The notes under the pieces: generated by a model | What the model was told of the DNA's origin: nothing | Database searches by the model: none | The model's input: only the letters and a program-made list of their open reading frames with translations | Position numbers and translations under genes: made by a program | Shown: positions 43,601 to 51,571 of the stretch, in pieces | Position numbering within the stretch: the first letter of the stretch is position 1 | How the letters are laid out: every line of letters starts with the position of its first letter | NCBI RefSeq assembly: GCF_001988955.1 | Contig: NZ_CP014263.1 | Coordinates: forward strand, 3,814,001 to 3,878,000 | Origin: Spirosoma montaniterrae | GTDB taxonomy: Bacteria; Bacteroidota; Bacteroidia; Cytophagales; Spirosomataceae | Length of the DNA stretch: 64,000 nt | Direction: 5' to 3'

Positions 43601-44310
43601 TTGTGGGTGCCGGTATTCCCATCGGCGTTATAGCCGGTAAGCGCGAATTCATGGATGCCCTCGATGGTGGTTTCTGGCAATATGGCGACGCATCGGTGCC
43701 GGAAATTGGCGTTACCTACTTTGCCGGTACGTTTGTGCGGCATCCGCTTGCGCTGGCGGCAGCAAAGGCATCGCTCACCTACATGCTTGAGCAGGGGCCA
43801 TCGCTTCAGGAAAAATTAACGCAAAAAGCAGCGTATCTGGCTAATGCGCTGAATGCTATCGCGGAAAAGCGGCAGTTACCGCTATTTGCAGCCCAATTCG
43901 GTTCGCTCTGGAAATTAAAATTCAAGGAGGAGTTACAATATGGTGAACTTATATTTACGCTCATGCGTGAAAAAGGCATCCATGTTTGGGATGGCTTCCC
44001 TTGTTTTATCACCGAAGCGCATACCAATGACGAAATAAATACGATAATTTCCTATTTTGCAGATAGTTTTGACGAACTAATTGATGCTGGCTTCTTGCCG
44101 GCGTTGTCGAAACCAATTGCTAAAACGGCAGAAAACGGGCTATTTTTCGCACCAGATGCGCCACCGGTTTCGGGTGCGCGGTTAGGTCGTGACCCGAATG
44201 GCAAGCCGGCCTGGTTCATCGAAAATCCTGATCTGCCGGGTAAATTTTTGCAAGTTGATCTAACTACTGATGACGGAACGCACTACCAACCTAATCCTTA
44301 CAGCGGTTGA
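37621..44310 (+). CDS. Hybrid NRPS-PKS: A-PCP-KS-AT-ACP-aminotransferase
   Basis: 2229 residues from ATG 37621; in-frame ATG 37603, overlapping the co-polymerase stop, is the alternative. Adenylation 10-500 (LYTSGSTGTPKGV, YGPTECHVV, YRTGDLGRRLPNGEIDFLGR); PCP about 510-585 (LGGNSLL); ketosynthase 620-1045 with Cys in YSACSTSLL and His in EAHGTATPLGDP and KSNLGH; malonyl-type acyltransferase about 1139-1420 (GHSVGE, HAFHS); ACP about 1520-1600 (GLDSLLL); Pro-rich linker; class III aminotransferase about 1690-2160 with PLP lysine in SYGKVVGAG. There is no C, KR or DH domain. An aminoacyl starter should be extended by malonyl-CoA and its beta-keto group turned into a beta-amine on the line. Domain order recalls the AMT modules of mycosubtilin/iturin, but with an amino acid starter. 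Confidence 0.93.
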   Translation: MHTSFQRSDLFVHQLVEEAVQANPEQIAVVFNEQTLTYRQLNEQADQLSQVINSVNSSAERIGISTTRGVEMVVGLLAILKAGKAYLPLDPAYPTQRLQEIISDSGLQTVVAAGSDATLFAELGLRIVDPSQRAKETPENVTVQQGSAAYVLYTSGSTGTPKGVSMGHAPLVNLLNWQRTQSVAGPATRTLQLAPLSFDVSFQEIFATLTTGGTLLLIDETLRLDLAALLSFIDKQGINRLFLPFVALQYLAEIAVTTNRFPSALREVMTAGEQLKITPQVAAFFAALPGCTLFNQYGPTECHVVTQLALTGDPATWPALPNIGKPIDNVTLYVLGETGAVLPDSETGELCFGGACVAEGYVNRPELTNEKFITLTLPNGLTERVYRTGDLGRRLPNGEIDFLGRRDDQVKIRGHRVELGEIEVVINRVQTIRQAVVVAREGADGQKRLIAYVVSASGHPDEIAVRRAVADQLPEFMMPSAFIWLSDLPKTTSGKVDRKKLPDPKRTRPASLGAYRKPRTDAERAITTIWTDLLQLDRVGTDDNFFELGGNSLLAQKTVAALLQRGYTLPITKLYQFPTAAGVANYVTRAVGVPMETRDVNIEATTNPSRVSTRVADDTDIAIIGMAGRFPGADSVDELWSILKDGRETVRFFSDTELDTTIPDSQRQDPLYVRARGVLNNADQFDAAFFGLTPTLAQLMDPQQRLFLEIAWETLEQTGYLTPKNTTQIGVFAGCGNNTYYLNNVRTRPDLIEQVGAFQVMSLNEKDYIASRTAYQLNLNGPAVSVYSACSTSLLAIAQAVQSLRSGQCELALAGGASLTAPINSGHTYQEGTMYSRDGHTRSFDADATGTVFSDGAGVVLLKPAAAARRDGDTIYAVIKGVGVNNDGGGKGSFMAPNAEGQAGAIRMALADAQVDPASISYVEAHGTATPLGDPIEVEGLTMAFGEQAEKQFCAIGSIKSNLGHLTQAAGVAGIIKTVLALQHRQLPASVGFSRPNPSIDFANSPFFVNTELTSWTSTSEEPRRAGVSSFGVGGTNVHVVLEEAGAVGPVTTESTRSRPLQLISWSAKTATSCDAYAQKLARFLQKQPSVALADVAYTLQTTRRNFQYRRFAIADSTEQLQAQLTANAASAPVDAPGETAFLFPGQGSQFVGMGKVLYDHETVFRQAIDTCAELLTDYIDLDIRQILYAAPGDAKAEQRLNNTRYTQPALFVTEYALAKLWMSWGIEPTLLCGHSVGEFVAAHLAGVFSLPDALRLVATRGRLISELPRGSMLSVRLNVDTVRSLLPDTLSIAALNSRNLCVVAGADEDIADFARLLDERDIPNRILATSHAFHSAMMDPVLTPFAELVGTITLHRPQKPIVSTLTGGYLTDAQATDPQYWARHLRETVRFADALDTIFATDNPILLEVGPGKAATTFARQQTTRKTTVILPGLDNQTDRLLVYQSVLTTLGQLWQAGLQPDWTSFYGEQLRTRIALPTYAFDRKRCWIEAAQPESVAIESIQAPAMPHQTNLITTQPYTPVMRIETLINRINELLEDASGLDMAGVDATLSFLEIGLDSLLLTQVAITLKNEFGVPITFRQLTSEFDTPARLAAHLDQVLPADAYRPATAPVNTPVAPALNGQAVLAQPLPTTPNPAIDLIAQQLHLLAQQVALLQGNSQPTPAPVTQSTKQPDKPASVVSVKMPDLTPEEEVELKKPFGATARIERQASGLTAKQADFLADLTERYNRKTARSKAYAQQHRAQMADPRVVTGFRPLTKEIVYPLVVNRSKGSRLWDIDGNEYIDALNGFGSNMLGYQPDLIKQALHDQIENGFEVGPQHELAGEVCQMICQLTGADRAALCSTGSEAVLGTMRIARTITGRSLIVAFTGSYHGINDEVLVRGTKKLKSFPAAPGIMPEAVQNMLILEYGTDESLRIIRERAHELAAVLVEPVQSRRPEFVPVEFLKKVRAITAASGTALIFDEVITGFRSHPGGAQALFGIRADLASYGKVVGAGIPIGVIAGKREFMDALDGGFWQYGDASVPEIGVTYFAGTFVRHPLALAAAKASLTYMLEQGPSLQEKLTQKAAYLANALNAIAEKRQLPLFAAQFGSLWKLKFKEELQYGELIFTLMREKGIHVWDGFPCFITEAHTNDEINTIISYFADSFDELIDAGFLPALSKPIAKTAENGLFFAPDAPPVSGARLGRDPNGKPAWFIENPDLPGKFLQVDLTTDDGTHYQPNPYSG

Positions 44311-47300
44311 TTTCGATCCGTTTGCTGGCCCTGAATTAGTTCAGGTTATCTCGTCAACTGAACCTCAAACTGAAATTTGGCTCGCCTGCCAACTCGGTGG
44401 CGACGATGCCAATCGGTCGTTCAATGAATCAGTATCACTCCGCTTTCGGGGTACGCTGAGCCGGGTGGCGTTTGAGCAGGCGTTCCGGGCGTTGGTTCAG
44501 CGGCACGAGGGACTGCGGTCGGCATTCAGTGCAGATGGTCGTCAGATTTGCATCTTCGGCGAAGTTCCTGTCGATTTTACGTTTGTCGACGCTTCGGGCG
44601 AAAAACCCGACGACCAAACGAAGCGTTTAGCCGACTACGTGCGGGGCGACATCGACCACGCGTTCGATCTGCAAAACGGCCCGCTGGTGAAAGGTGGGCT
44701 GATCCGGCTATCGGAAACTGACCATCATTTTACGTTCACGGCTCATCACATCGTTTGCGACGGCTGGTCGCTGGGTATTCTGTTGCAGGACTTAGGCCAG
44801 CTTTATTCGGCTTATGCCCGGCAATCGACGCCCAACCTGCCCCCGCCCGAACGGTTCAGCACGTATGCAACTGAGCAACTCTCTTTCTCACAAAGTGCTG
44901 AATATCAAAAAATTGAACAGTTCTGGCTCAATCAGTACGCCGATTCGATACCCGTACTGAACCTGCCTACCGACGCGCCCCGCCCGGTGTTGCGTAGCTA
45001 CGCAGGCGACCGGGCCGATTACGCGCTTGACGACAGGTTGGTAAAAGCCGTTCGGCAGATGGGTATCAAAGCCGGTTGCAGTTTCGTGACAACCCTCATG
45101 GCGTCGTTCGAGGTGCTGCTATCCCGGCTCAGTGGTCAGCAAGACATCGTGCTTGGTTTACCCGCAGCCGGGCAGTCGGCAACGGGTCATCTGCGCCTGA
45201 TTGGGCACTGCGTAAACCTGCTGCCACTACGGAGCCGCCCGGTTGGTACGCTGCCATTTCGGGACTTTTTGAAACAACGCAAAACCGGCCTGCTCGACGC
45301 GCTTGAACACCAGCGGCTTACGTTCGGAAGTTTACTCAAGAAAATGCGCGTGCCCCGCGATACCTCGCGCATTCCGTTGGTGCCGGTGGTGTTTAACGTC
45401 GATATGGGGCTCGACAATGATGTTCATTTTGAGGGACTTACCTATCAATTCATCAGCAACCCCCGCTCGGCGTCAACGTTCGAGCTATCGCTCAATGCAA
45501 CGGGGTCCGACCAGCATTTAGTGCTGGAATGGGCCTACAATACCAATCTGTTTCGACCCGAAACCATCCGGCGTTTTCACAAACAATTTGAAAAATTACT
45601 GCAAACGGTAGTCGAAAATCCCGACATACAGTTGCAGGATATTGATCTGAACATTGCTGAAACAACGGGGCTGGCAGCGGTTTCGCAATCCGCTACGGCG
45701 GTATCTTATCCGAGAGAAAAATCGTTGCATACGCTCATCAGTGAAACCGCCAGCCAGTTTCCTGATAAGGTGGCCCTGCGCTTCGGCAACGATACGCTGA
45801 CATACCGCGCGTTGGACGAACGCGCGAATCAACTGGCTCACTGCCTGATTGAAACGGGCGTTCGGCCCGGCGAATTTGTTGGCTTAGCCGTCGACCGCTC
45901 GCTCGACCTGATTGTCAGTTTGTTGGCAATTCTAAAAACAGGTGCGGCCTATGTACCCGTCGATCCGCAGCATCCGGCTGAGCGGATCGAGTTTATGCTG
46001 GCCGATGCATCATGCCGGGTTTTGGTGACGTCGGAAACTTACCACAATCGAACAAAGCTCCCTGTTCGGGAAGTGAATTTGGCCGATGCAAAGCCTATGC
46101 TGGCGCGGTTTCCGACAACGCCCCCCACGATACCCTCATCGGGGCAGGATTTGGCATATGTGCTATACACGTCGGGCACAACGGGCCGCCCCAAAGGTGC
46201 GCTGATTCGACACCACAGCGTCGTTAATGTGTTGTTGCACGTTCAGCAAACGCAGCACCTCACCCCTGCCGACGTGACGCTGACAATGGCAACTATTGCC
46301 TTCGACTTATCGACAGTTGAAATTTATACGGCACTGATTACGGGCATGGAATTGGTGGTAGTTGACACGGCCACGGCCCGCGATGGGCAAGCGGTGGCTC
46401 AACTGCTTCAGGATAGGCGCGTTACGTTTCTGCAAACTACACCCGCTACCTGGCGGTTGCTGCTCGAAACGGGCTGGTCGGGCAACAAAAACCTGAAAGC
46501 AATTGCCTGCGCCGAAGCCCTTCCTGCCGATCTGTCCCGAAAACTGCTGGCGTTGTGCCGGTCGCTCTGGAATTACTACGGCCCTACCGAAACCACAATT
46601 TACGCCACGGGTAAGCATATCACTGACCCCGACGAACCCATCAACATCGGTCAGCCGATTGCCAACACGCAGGTCTATTTTATTGATGAACAACTGCGTC
46701 AACTGCCCGATGGCGAAGCAGGCGAACTTTGTATTGCAGGCGACGGGCTGGCAAACGGCTACCTGAATCAGCCCGAACTAACGGCCCAAAAATTTGTTCA
46801 GAACCCCTTTGCCCAACAAACCAACGAACGGCTATATCGCACCGGCGACCTCGGCAAACGCCTGCCCAACGGCGACATTCAGTATCTGGGGCGCGTTGAC
46901 CAGCAGGTCAAAATTCGTGGACACCGGATTGAAGTAGCCGAAGTAGAGCATCAGCTTCTGGCACAGCCGGGCGTAAAAAATGCCGTGGTAATGGCCCGCG
47001 AAGATACGCCCGGCGATCAGCGGTTAGTGGCCTACGTAGTTCCCGGCTACCCCATTGTTGATAGTGACGCCCAAATTCGGGTCTGGCGCGAGGGTATCAA
47101 GCGCATGTTGCCCGACTATATGCTGCCCAGCCACATCGTGCTGCTATCGGAACTGCCCGTTACGGCCAACGGGAAGATTGACCGGAAAGCGTTGCCTCGT
47201 CCGAATCAGCAACCTGAGCGGGCGGCTTTGCCAACAGAACCACAAACGGATGAGGAACAGTTGGTGGCGTCTGTCTGGCAGGATGTGTTAGGGATGAAGA

Positions 47301-48292
47301 CGATCAACATCGACGCGAATTTCTTTGAGTTGGGGGGGCATTCGCTGATTGCTGTGCAGGTGATGAACCGACTCGAAAAGCATACGGGCCGTCGATTACC
47401 GCTATCGTCGTTATTTGAATATCCTACAATTCGAAAGTTAGCCGAACTGATTCAACCTGAGAAACCCGTCATGACCTGGAAATCACTCGTTGCTATCAAG
47501 CCGCAGGGCAGCAAAGCACCGCTTTACGTTATCCACGGCATCGGCCTTAACCTGCTCAACTTCAGCAGTCTTATCAAAAATTTGGACGCCGAACAGCCAA
47601 TATATGGCCTTCAGGCACGAGGACTCGACGGCACCGAGGAGCCATTGGATAGCATGGAAGCCATTGCGCATTGCTACATTCAGGAGGTGCTGGAGCAAAA
47701 CCCCGACGGTCCTTACGCCATTGCGGGCTATTCATTCGGGGGCTACGTAGCCTACGAGATGGCCCAGCAATTGACAGCCATGGGTAAGGAAATCAAGATG
47801 TTGGCTATGTTCGACACCGACGCACAGGCGTTGGCGGCCCAACACACCAAAGGTGCCCGGCTTATCTGGCGCATCGGGCGGCAGTTCCCCAAGCTACTGT
47901 GGGTTCTGCGGTCGTTTATAAAGCACCCAAAAGAAACAATCGATTATCAGAAAAATTACTTTATCTGGCGATTCAAAGACTTTGGTGAGAAATTAGGATT
48001 GTACAAGGAAGAACTTCCTGAAGGCGAACTGGCTCATATGGACCGCATCATGGCGAAGCATGAGGCCGCTTTCAACAACTACGCCCTGCGACCCTACAAC
48101 GGAACGCTCGACCTGTTTCGGGCAATGACCCGCCTGTATTTCGTGGACGACTACACCCACTTAGGCTGGCGCGAATTTGCCCTGAAAGGCGTTCGGGTTC
48201 ACGATGTACCGGGCGATCACGAAACCATTATGAATCCACCCAATGACGTAGCTCTCGCCAAAGCGTTACAAAAAGCGTTAGATAACCGCTGA
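44270..48292 (+). CDS. NRPS: C-A-PCP-TE
   Basis: 1340 residues; ATG 44270 lies 41 bases inside the end of the previous gene in another frame, so translation is coupled. Condensation about 25-440 with intact HHIVCDGWS (His at 158); adenylation about 480-985 (LYTSGTTGRPKGA, NYYGPTETTI, YRTGDLGKRLPNG, NGKIDRKAL); PCP near 1021 (LGGHSLIAVQ); thioesterase about 1080-1335 (LYVIHGIG, GYSFGGYVAYEMA with Ser near 1154, VPGDHETIM with His). It should join one more amino acid to the beta-aminoacyl chain from the first synthase and release the product by hydrolysis or transfer. All catalytic residues look intact. Specificity residues of the A domain do not match a code I know with confidence. Confidence 0.93.
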   Translation: MTERTTNLILTAVDFDPFAGPELVQVISSTEPQTEIWLACQLGGDDANRSFNESVSLRFRGTLSRVAFEQAFRALVQRHEGLRSAFSADGRQICIFGEVPVDFTFVDASGEKPDDQTKRLADYVRGDIDHAFDLQNGPLVKGGLIRLSETDHHFTFTAHHIVCDGWSLGILLQDLGQLYSAYARQSTPNLPPPERFSTYATEQLSFSQSAEYQKIEQFWLNQYADSIPVLNLPTDAPRPVLRSYAGDRADYALDDRLVKAVRQMGIKAGCSFVTTLMASFEVLLSRLSGQQDIVLGLPAAGQSATGHLRLIGHCVNLLPLRSRPVGTLPFRDFLKQRKTGLLDALEHQRLTFGSLLKKMRVPRDTSRIPLVPVVFNVDMGLDNDVHFEGLTYQFISNPRSASTFELSLNATGSDQHLVLEWAYNTNLFRPETIRRFHKQFEKLLQTVVENPDIQLQDIDLNIAETTGLAAVSQSATAVSYPREKSLHTLISETASQFPDKVALRFGNDTLTYRALDERANQLAHCLIETGVRPGEFVGLAVDRSLDLIVSLLAILKTGAAYVPVDPQHPAERIEFMLADASCRVLVTSETYHNRTKLPVREVNLADAKPMLARFPTTPPTIPSSGQDLAYVLYTSGTTGRPKGALIRHHSVVNVLLHVQQTQHLTPADVTLTMATIAFDLSTVEIYTALITGMELVVVDTATARDGQAVAQLLQDRRVTFLQTTPATWRLLLETGWSGNKNLKAIACAEALPADLSRKLLALCRSLWNYYGPTETTIYATGKHITDPDEPINIGQPIANTQVYFIDEQLRQLPDGEAGELCIAGDGLANGYLNQPELTAQKFVQNPFAQQTNERLYRTGDLGKRLPNGDIQYLGRVDQQVKIRGHRIEVAEVEHQLLAQPGVKNAVVMAREDTPGDQRLVAYVVPGYPIVDSDAQIRVWREGIKRMLPDYMLPSHIVLLSELPVTANGKIDRKALPRPNQQPERAALPTEPQTDEEQLVASVWQDVLGMKTINIDANFFELGGHSLIAVQVMNRLEKHTGRRLPLSSLFEYPTIRKLAELIQPEKPVMTWKSLVAIKPQGSKAPLYVIHGIGLNLLNFSSLIKNLDAEQPIYGLQARGLDGTEEPLDSMEAIAHCYIQEVLEQNPDGPYAIAGYSFGGYVAYEMAQQLTAMGKEIKMLAMFDTDAQALAAQHTKGARLIWRIGRQFPKLLWVLRSFIKHPKETIDYQKNYFIWRFKDFGEKLGLYKEELPEGELAHMDRIMAKHEAAFNNYALRPYNGTLDLFRAMTRLYFVDDYTHLGWREFALKGVRVHDVPGDHETIMNPPNDVALAKALQKALDNR

Positions 48293-48333
48293 CAGGGTGT
48301 TGGGGGCGAAACGTACAATCGCGGCCCTCAGAT

Positions 48334-49770
48334 TTACATGGCCTGTTGGTAGTTTCTGATTTCGGCGAACGACATTTTAAATGCTAACGTCAACCCGGCA
48401 TAGGTAAGCCCTCCAAGAATCACCTGCACGGCTGTGTGCCCGATGCCGTCGTTGCCAACGGTTACTTTATAGGCCAGTACCACCCCTACCATAATCAGGG
48501 AAAACAGAGCCGGTTTGGCAATGTTGCGGAGAAAATCGCTGAAAAACGGACCGATTAGCTTATGCACCACCACAAAGTTAGCCATGAGGTTGAACAGGGT
48601 TGCCAGTAGCAGAGCCAGCGCGGCCCCCGTAACGCCCATGTACTTACCCAGTACGTATACGATTGGGATTTTGACAATCAGCGTTCCCAGATTCAGGTAA
48701 AAAAGCAAATTCGGCTTGCCGCGTGTGAAAGCCAGCGTATACATTGGGTGGCTGATGCAGGTTAGCAGGCTGACAAAAATAAAAATTCGGATCAGGTGAA
48801 TCGTTTCCTCCCAGCCCGGCCCGTAAATGAGCGGGATAACGCTGTCTGCCGTGATAAATAACCCGGCCAGCAACGGCATGTTGCAGTAGCTGATAAAATC
48901 TAATATTTTCAGGTACGACCCGCGCAAACTGGCTACGTTATCCTTCATTTTTGCCAGAATCGGGTAGGCCACCTGTAAAATAATCGGGTTCAGTTTAGTG
49001 ATTGGGAAAATAGCCAACTGATACGCAATGGTATAATAACCCAACTGCTCGACGCCCAGCAGACCGCCGATAAAAATATTGTCGGAGTTACCCTGCACAA
49101 AGCCAAGCAAGCCATCGCCAATGTTGTAGAGTCCAAAACGCAAGTGTTCGCGAATGTCGCGAAATAGAAAAACCCACTTGAGTTTCAGCAAGCCCCAGCC
49201 GGCAATAATCTGCAACATTGTCCGAAAGGTCTGCCCTACCAGCGAACCGGCAATAAGCGACATTTCGTGATAGCCTTTGTAGGCCAGCGTTACGGTAGCC
49301 GCTGTTCCGATCAGGCCACCACCAATATCGATTAACGCTACCGAGCGAAAACGAAGCTCTTTCTCCAGCAGAAAATGAAACATCTGTCCGAAGAAGACAA
49401 TCAGAAAGTAGAAGGAAGCTAACCGGATAACTGGCTCTAAGCGAGGCTCTTTGTAAAACAGCACAATGAGCGGTACGCTCAAATGAACCAGCCCGAATAT
49501 GATAAACCCTACCAGCAGGTTAAGGTAATAGAGGGTAGACAATACCCGCTGATTATCCTCCTGTTTGTAAATGATCGAGTTAGCAAAGCCCAGATTGGAG
49601 AAAATACCAAAAAAAGCAATAATCAGCCCACTAACGCTGACAATGCCAAAGTCAGCCGGATGGAGCAGCCGGGCCAATACGGCTACCTGACCGAACTGAA
49701 GCAGGGTAAAAATGACCGTAGACAGGGTAATCCATTTTCCCCCGTTCATGGCTTTACTGGTATTACTCAT
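48334..49770 (-). CDS. Lipopolysaccharide/exopolysaccharide flippase (MATE-like, Wzx type)
   Basis: 478 residues with 12-14 hydrophobic helices. The N-terminus KAMNGGKWITLSTVIFTLLQFGQVAVLARLLHPADFGIVSV is the signature of the polysaccharide transporter (PST/MVF) family. It should flip undecaprenyl-linked repeat units across the inner membrane for polymerisation. It converges with the NRPS gene (41 bases apart), so it is not in the same operon. Export of the peptide by this protein cannot be excluded, but sequence and context favour a glycan substrate. Confidence 0.88.
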   Translation of the reverse strand: MSNTSKAMNGGKWITLSTVIFTLLQFGQVAVLARLLHPADFGIVSVSGLIIAFFGIFSNLGFANSIIYKQEDNQRVLSTLYYLNLLVGFIIFGLVHLSVPLIVLFYKEPRLEPVIRLASFYFLIVFFGQMFHFLLEKELRFRSVALIDIGGGLIGTAATVTLAYKGYHEMSLIAGSLVGQTFRTMLQIIAGWGLLKLKWVFLFRDIREHLRFGLYNIGDGLLGFVQGNSDNIFIGGLLGVEQLGYYTIAYQLAIFPITKLNPIILQVAYPILAKMKDNVASLRGSYLKILDFISYCNMPLLAGLFITADSVIPLIYGPGWEETIHLIRIFIFVSLLTCISHPMYTLAFTRGKPNLLFYLNLGTLIVKIPIVYVLGKYMGVTGAALALLLATLFNLMANFVVVHKLIGPFFSDFLRNIAKPALFSLIMVGVVLAYKVTVGNDGIGHTAVQVILGGLTYAGLTLAFKMSFAEIRNYQQAM

Positions 49771-49815
49771 ACAATACGTTGTTGATGGCTGTCTGCATGG
49801 CGTACAGACATGGGT

Positions 49816-50394
49816 TTATGCGGTCACGCATATCAGGCTTTGCTGACCCGTTTCGAGCCAGGCCGGGCTATTAACGAATCGTATTAGCTGATTGTCATGA
49901 ATTGTATAGACTACATAACCGAGTGCGCCGAGCAGGTCTAACGCCCGGTCCCGGTCCTGATCGTCGGGCAGATCAATGCATAAAACGGGTTTATCTTCCC
50001 GAATTACCACAAGCCACTCCTGTAGCAATACGTAATCAAAACTGGCCGCATCGATCCGAATACCGCCAACCCGCAGCCCATGCTGCCGTGCATCGGCAAC
50101 TTCGTCATCAATCCAGTCTGACTCCATCCACGGAGAGCCGCCTACCGCTAACCCGGCTGCGGATGGTGCCGGTTTTGGCGACACCGTTCGGATAAAGCTA
50201 CCACGCAGGCGAGCCTGCTGGTCTTCATTCACACCGAGCGAATGCCCAATATCAATGAGCAAACTACCCGATGGCGTCAGGTTCACAAACGTACTGAGCA
50301 ATGCTTCACGCGTATCCTGCTGCTGGGCCGTCCAATCGTTTCGACGACTTCGCACACCGAACATCGACAAAAATAATCGTTTAGGTACGATCAT
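49816..50394 (-). CDS. FkbM-like protein, degenerate
   Basis: 192 residues, shorter than FkbM enzymes (about 250). Two islands recall the family: GSLLIDIGHSLGV (equivalent to the SAM loop FIDVGANIG, with the Asn and one Gly lost) and IRIDAASFDYVLLQEW...KPVLCIDLPD (equivalent to KIDVEGFEYEVLKG). Between them is an Ala/Pro-rich stretch without the usual strands. It has an intact reading frame but probably no methyl transfer. It lies 45 bases upstream of the flippase gene on the same strand. A different, unrecognised small protein family is possible. Confidence 0.5.
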   Translation of the reverse strand: MIVPKRLFLSMFGVRSRRNDWTAQQQDTREALLSTFVNLTPSGSLLIDIGHSLGVNEDQQARLRGSFIRTVSPKPAPSAAGLAVGGSPWMESDWIDDEVADARQHGLRVGGIRIDAASFDYVLLQEWLVVIREDKPVLCIDLPDDQDRDRALDLLGALGYVVYTIHDNQLIRFVNSPAWLETGQQSLICVTA

Positions 50395-50449
50395 AAGTTA
50401 GGTGGTATGATATAACTTATTTCTGGCGATTTCTCAGTTCAGAACTGAA

Positions 50450-51451
50450 CTACCGCAATAATAATACACGACCTTTCTGTACATACTGCTCCGACACCTC
50501 CGACGATCCGGCAAACTGATAGCTAACAACCCAACTGTAGGCACCTGGCAAGCAAAGTGCGCCATTATACGTGCCATTCCAGCGGTCAGACAGCGTGTTG
50601 CTGGAGAAAACAACACTCCCCCAGCGATCATAAATGTTGAGATTATATGAATAAACGCCCCGAAGCCGCACCACAAACTCGTCGTTCAGGCCGTCGTTGT
50701 TGGGCGTAAATGCATCTGGCGCAAATACGGACAGGGGCGTACAGGACGTACATTGCCGCAGTTGCAGGTCATCGAGGGCCATGTCGTTACCGCAGCCCGC
50801 TTCGCCCTGTTTGTTTATGAGTTTGATAATCACCCGCTCGTCGGTATCGGGTACTGTAAACACAGCCGCGTATCGTGTCCAGGTCGGTTGCGTTGTTTCC
50901 GGAATAATACCCAGATCGACCTGTTCCAGCACCCGCCCACTCGCCGACTCCACGCTAACGGCCAGATAGGGCGGCAGGGTCGTTGTGCAGGAACCGGGTT
51001 CGAGCAGGTTGATGCCCCAGACCGAAAATTCGTAGCTTGCACCGCCACATAGCCCATCGGCAGATTGCTGATAGAAGACGCCCGGCTCAGCCGACGCGTT
51101 GATTATCAACAGATTACCATTAGCATTTCCGGTGTGGTCCTGACCGATTGAATGCCATGCTGTCAGAAAACAGTTGCCATCTACGCGGTTGGTTACAGTG
51201 TATTTACCATCAACAGGGCATGGGTCGTCTGTGTACGCATAGGTCATTTTGCCAACCAGCGACGGGCGGTTATTGCCCTGCCCAAACGTTTCGTTAAGCA
51301 GTAGATTACCCGTCTGATTAGTACACGTTTGTGCCCGGCCTGTAAATGAATCCATCAGACAGATGACCAGAAAGATAGTTACGGAAACTATAATCGCTGG
51401 AGTGAGCTGCCCACCTTTTCGATTCGTCCGACAAATCCGCACCACATCCAT
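50450..51451 (-). CDS. T9SS type B sorting-domain (gliding motility-associated C-terminal) protein
   Basis: A 333-residue secreted protein. N-terminal membrane/signal segment (residues 17-40, ending GRAQ), then a beta-rich adhesin- or lectin-like region (NLLLNETFGQGNNRPS, ASYEFSVWGINLLEPGSC, VIIKLINKQGEAGCGNDMALDDLQLRQC), then the C-terminal domain VFAPDAFTPNNDGLNDEFVVRL...NLNIYDRWGSVVF...WNGTYNGALCLPGAYSWVV. That domain directs export by the type IX secretion system and attachment at the cell surface. Several cysteines suggest disulfides. Probable surface or matrix protein; ligand unknown. Divergent from the PPTase gene. Confidence 0.88.
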   Translation of the reverse strand: MDVVRICRTNRKGGQLTPAIIVSVTIFLVICLMDSFTGRAQTCTNQTGNLLLNETFGQGNNRPSLVGKMTYAYTDDPCPVDGKYTVTNRVDGNCFLTAWHSIGQDHTGNANGNLLIINASAEPGVFYQQSADGLCGGASYEFSVWGINLLEPGSCTTTLPPYLAVSVESASGRVLEQVDLGIIPETTQPTWTRYAAVFTVPDTDERVIIKLINKQGEAGCGNDMALDDLQLRQCTSCTPLSVFAPDAFTPNNDGLNDEFVVRLRGVYSYNLNIYDRWGSVVFSSNTLSDRWNGTYNGALCLPGAYSWVVSYQFAGSSEVSEQYVQKGRVLLLR

Positions 51452-51553
51452 AGCATTGTTTAGACTATAGATCTACGGGATCGTCACTAACATAGAACAG
51501 CATTTAATTAACGTTCAGCCAATTACGTCTACTAAAAAGAAGTCAGAATTGCG

Positions 51554-51561
51554 TAATTTTG
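51554..51561 (+). promoter_or_regulatory. -7 element of the phosphopantetheinyl transferase gene
   Basis: TAATTTTG, a full TAnnTTTG match, 10 bases before ATG 51572; a very short leader. Confidence 0.55.
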
Positions 51562-51571
51562 CATCAAATCC

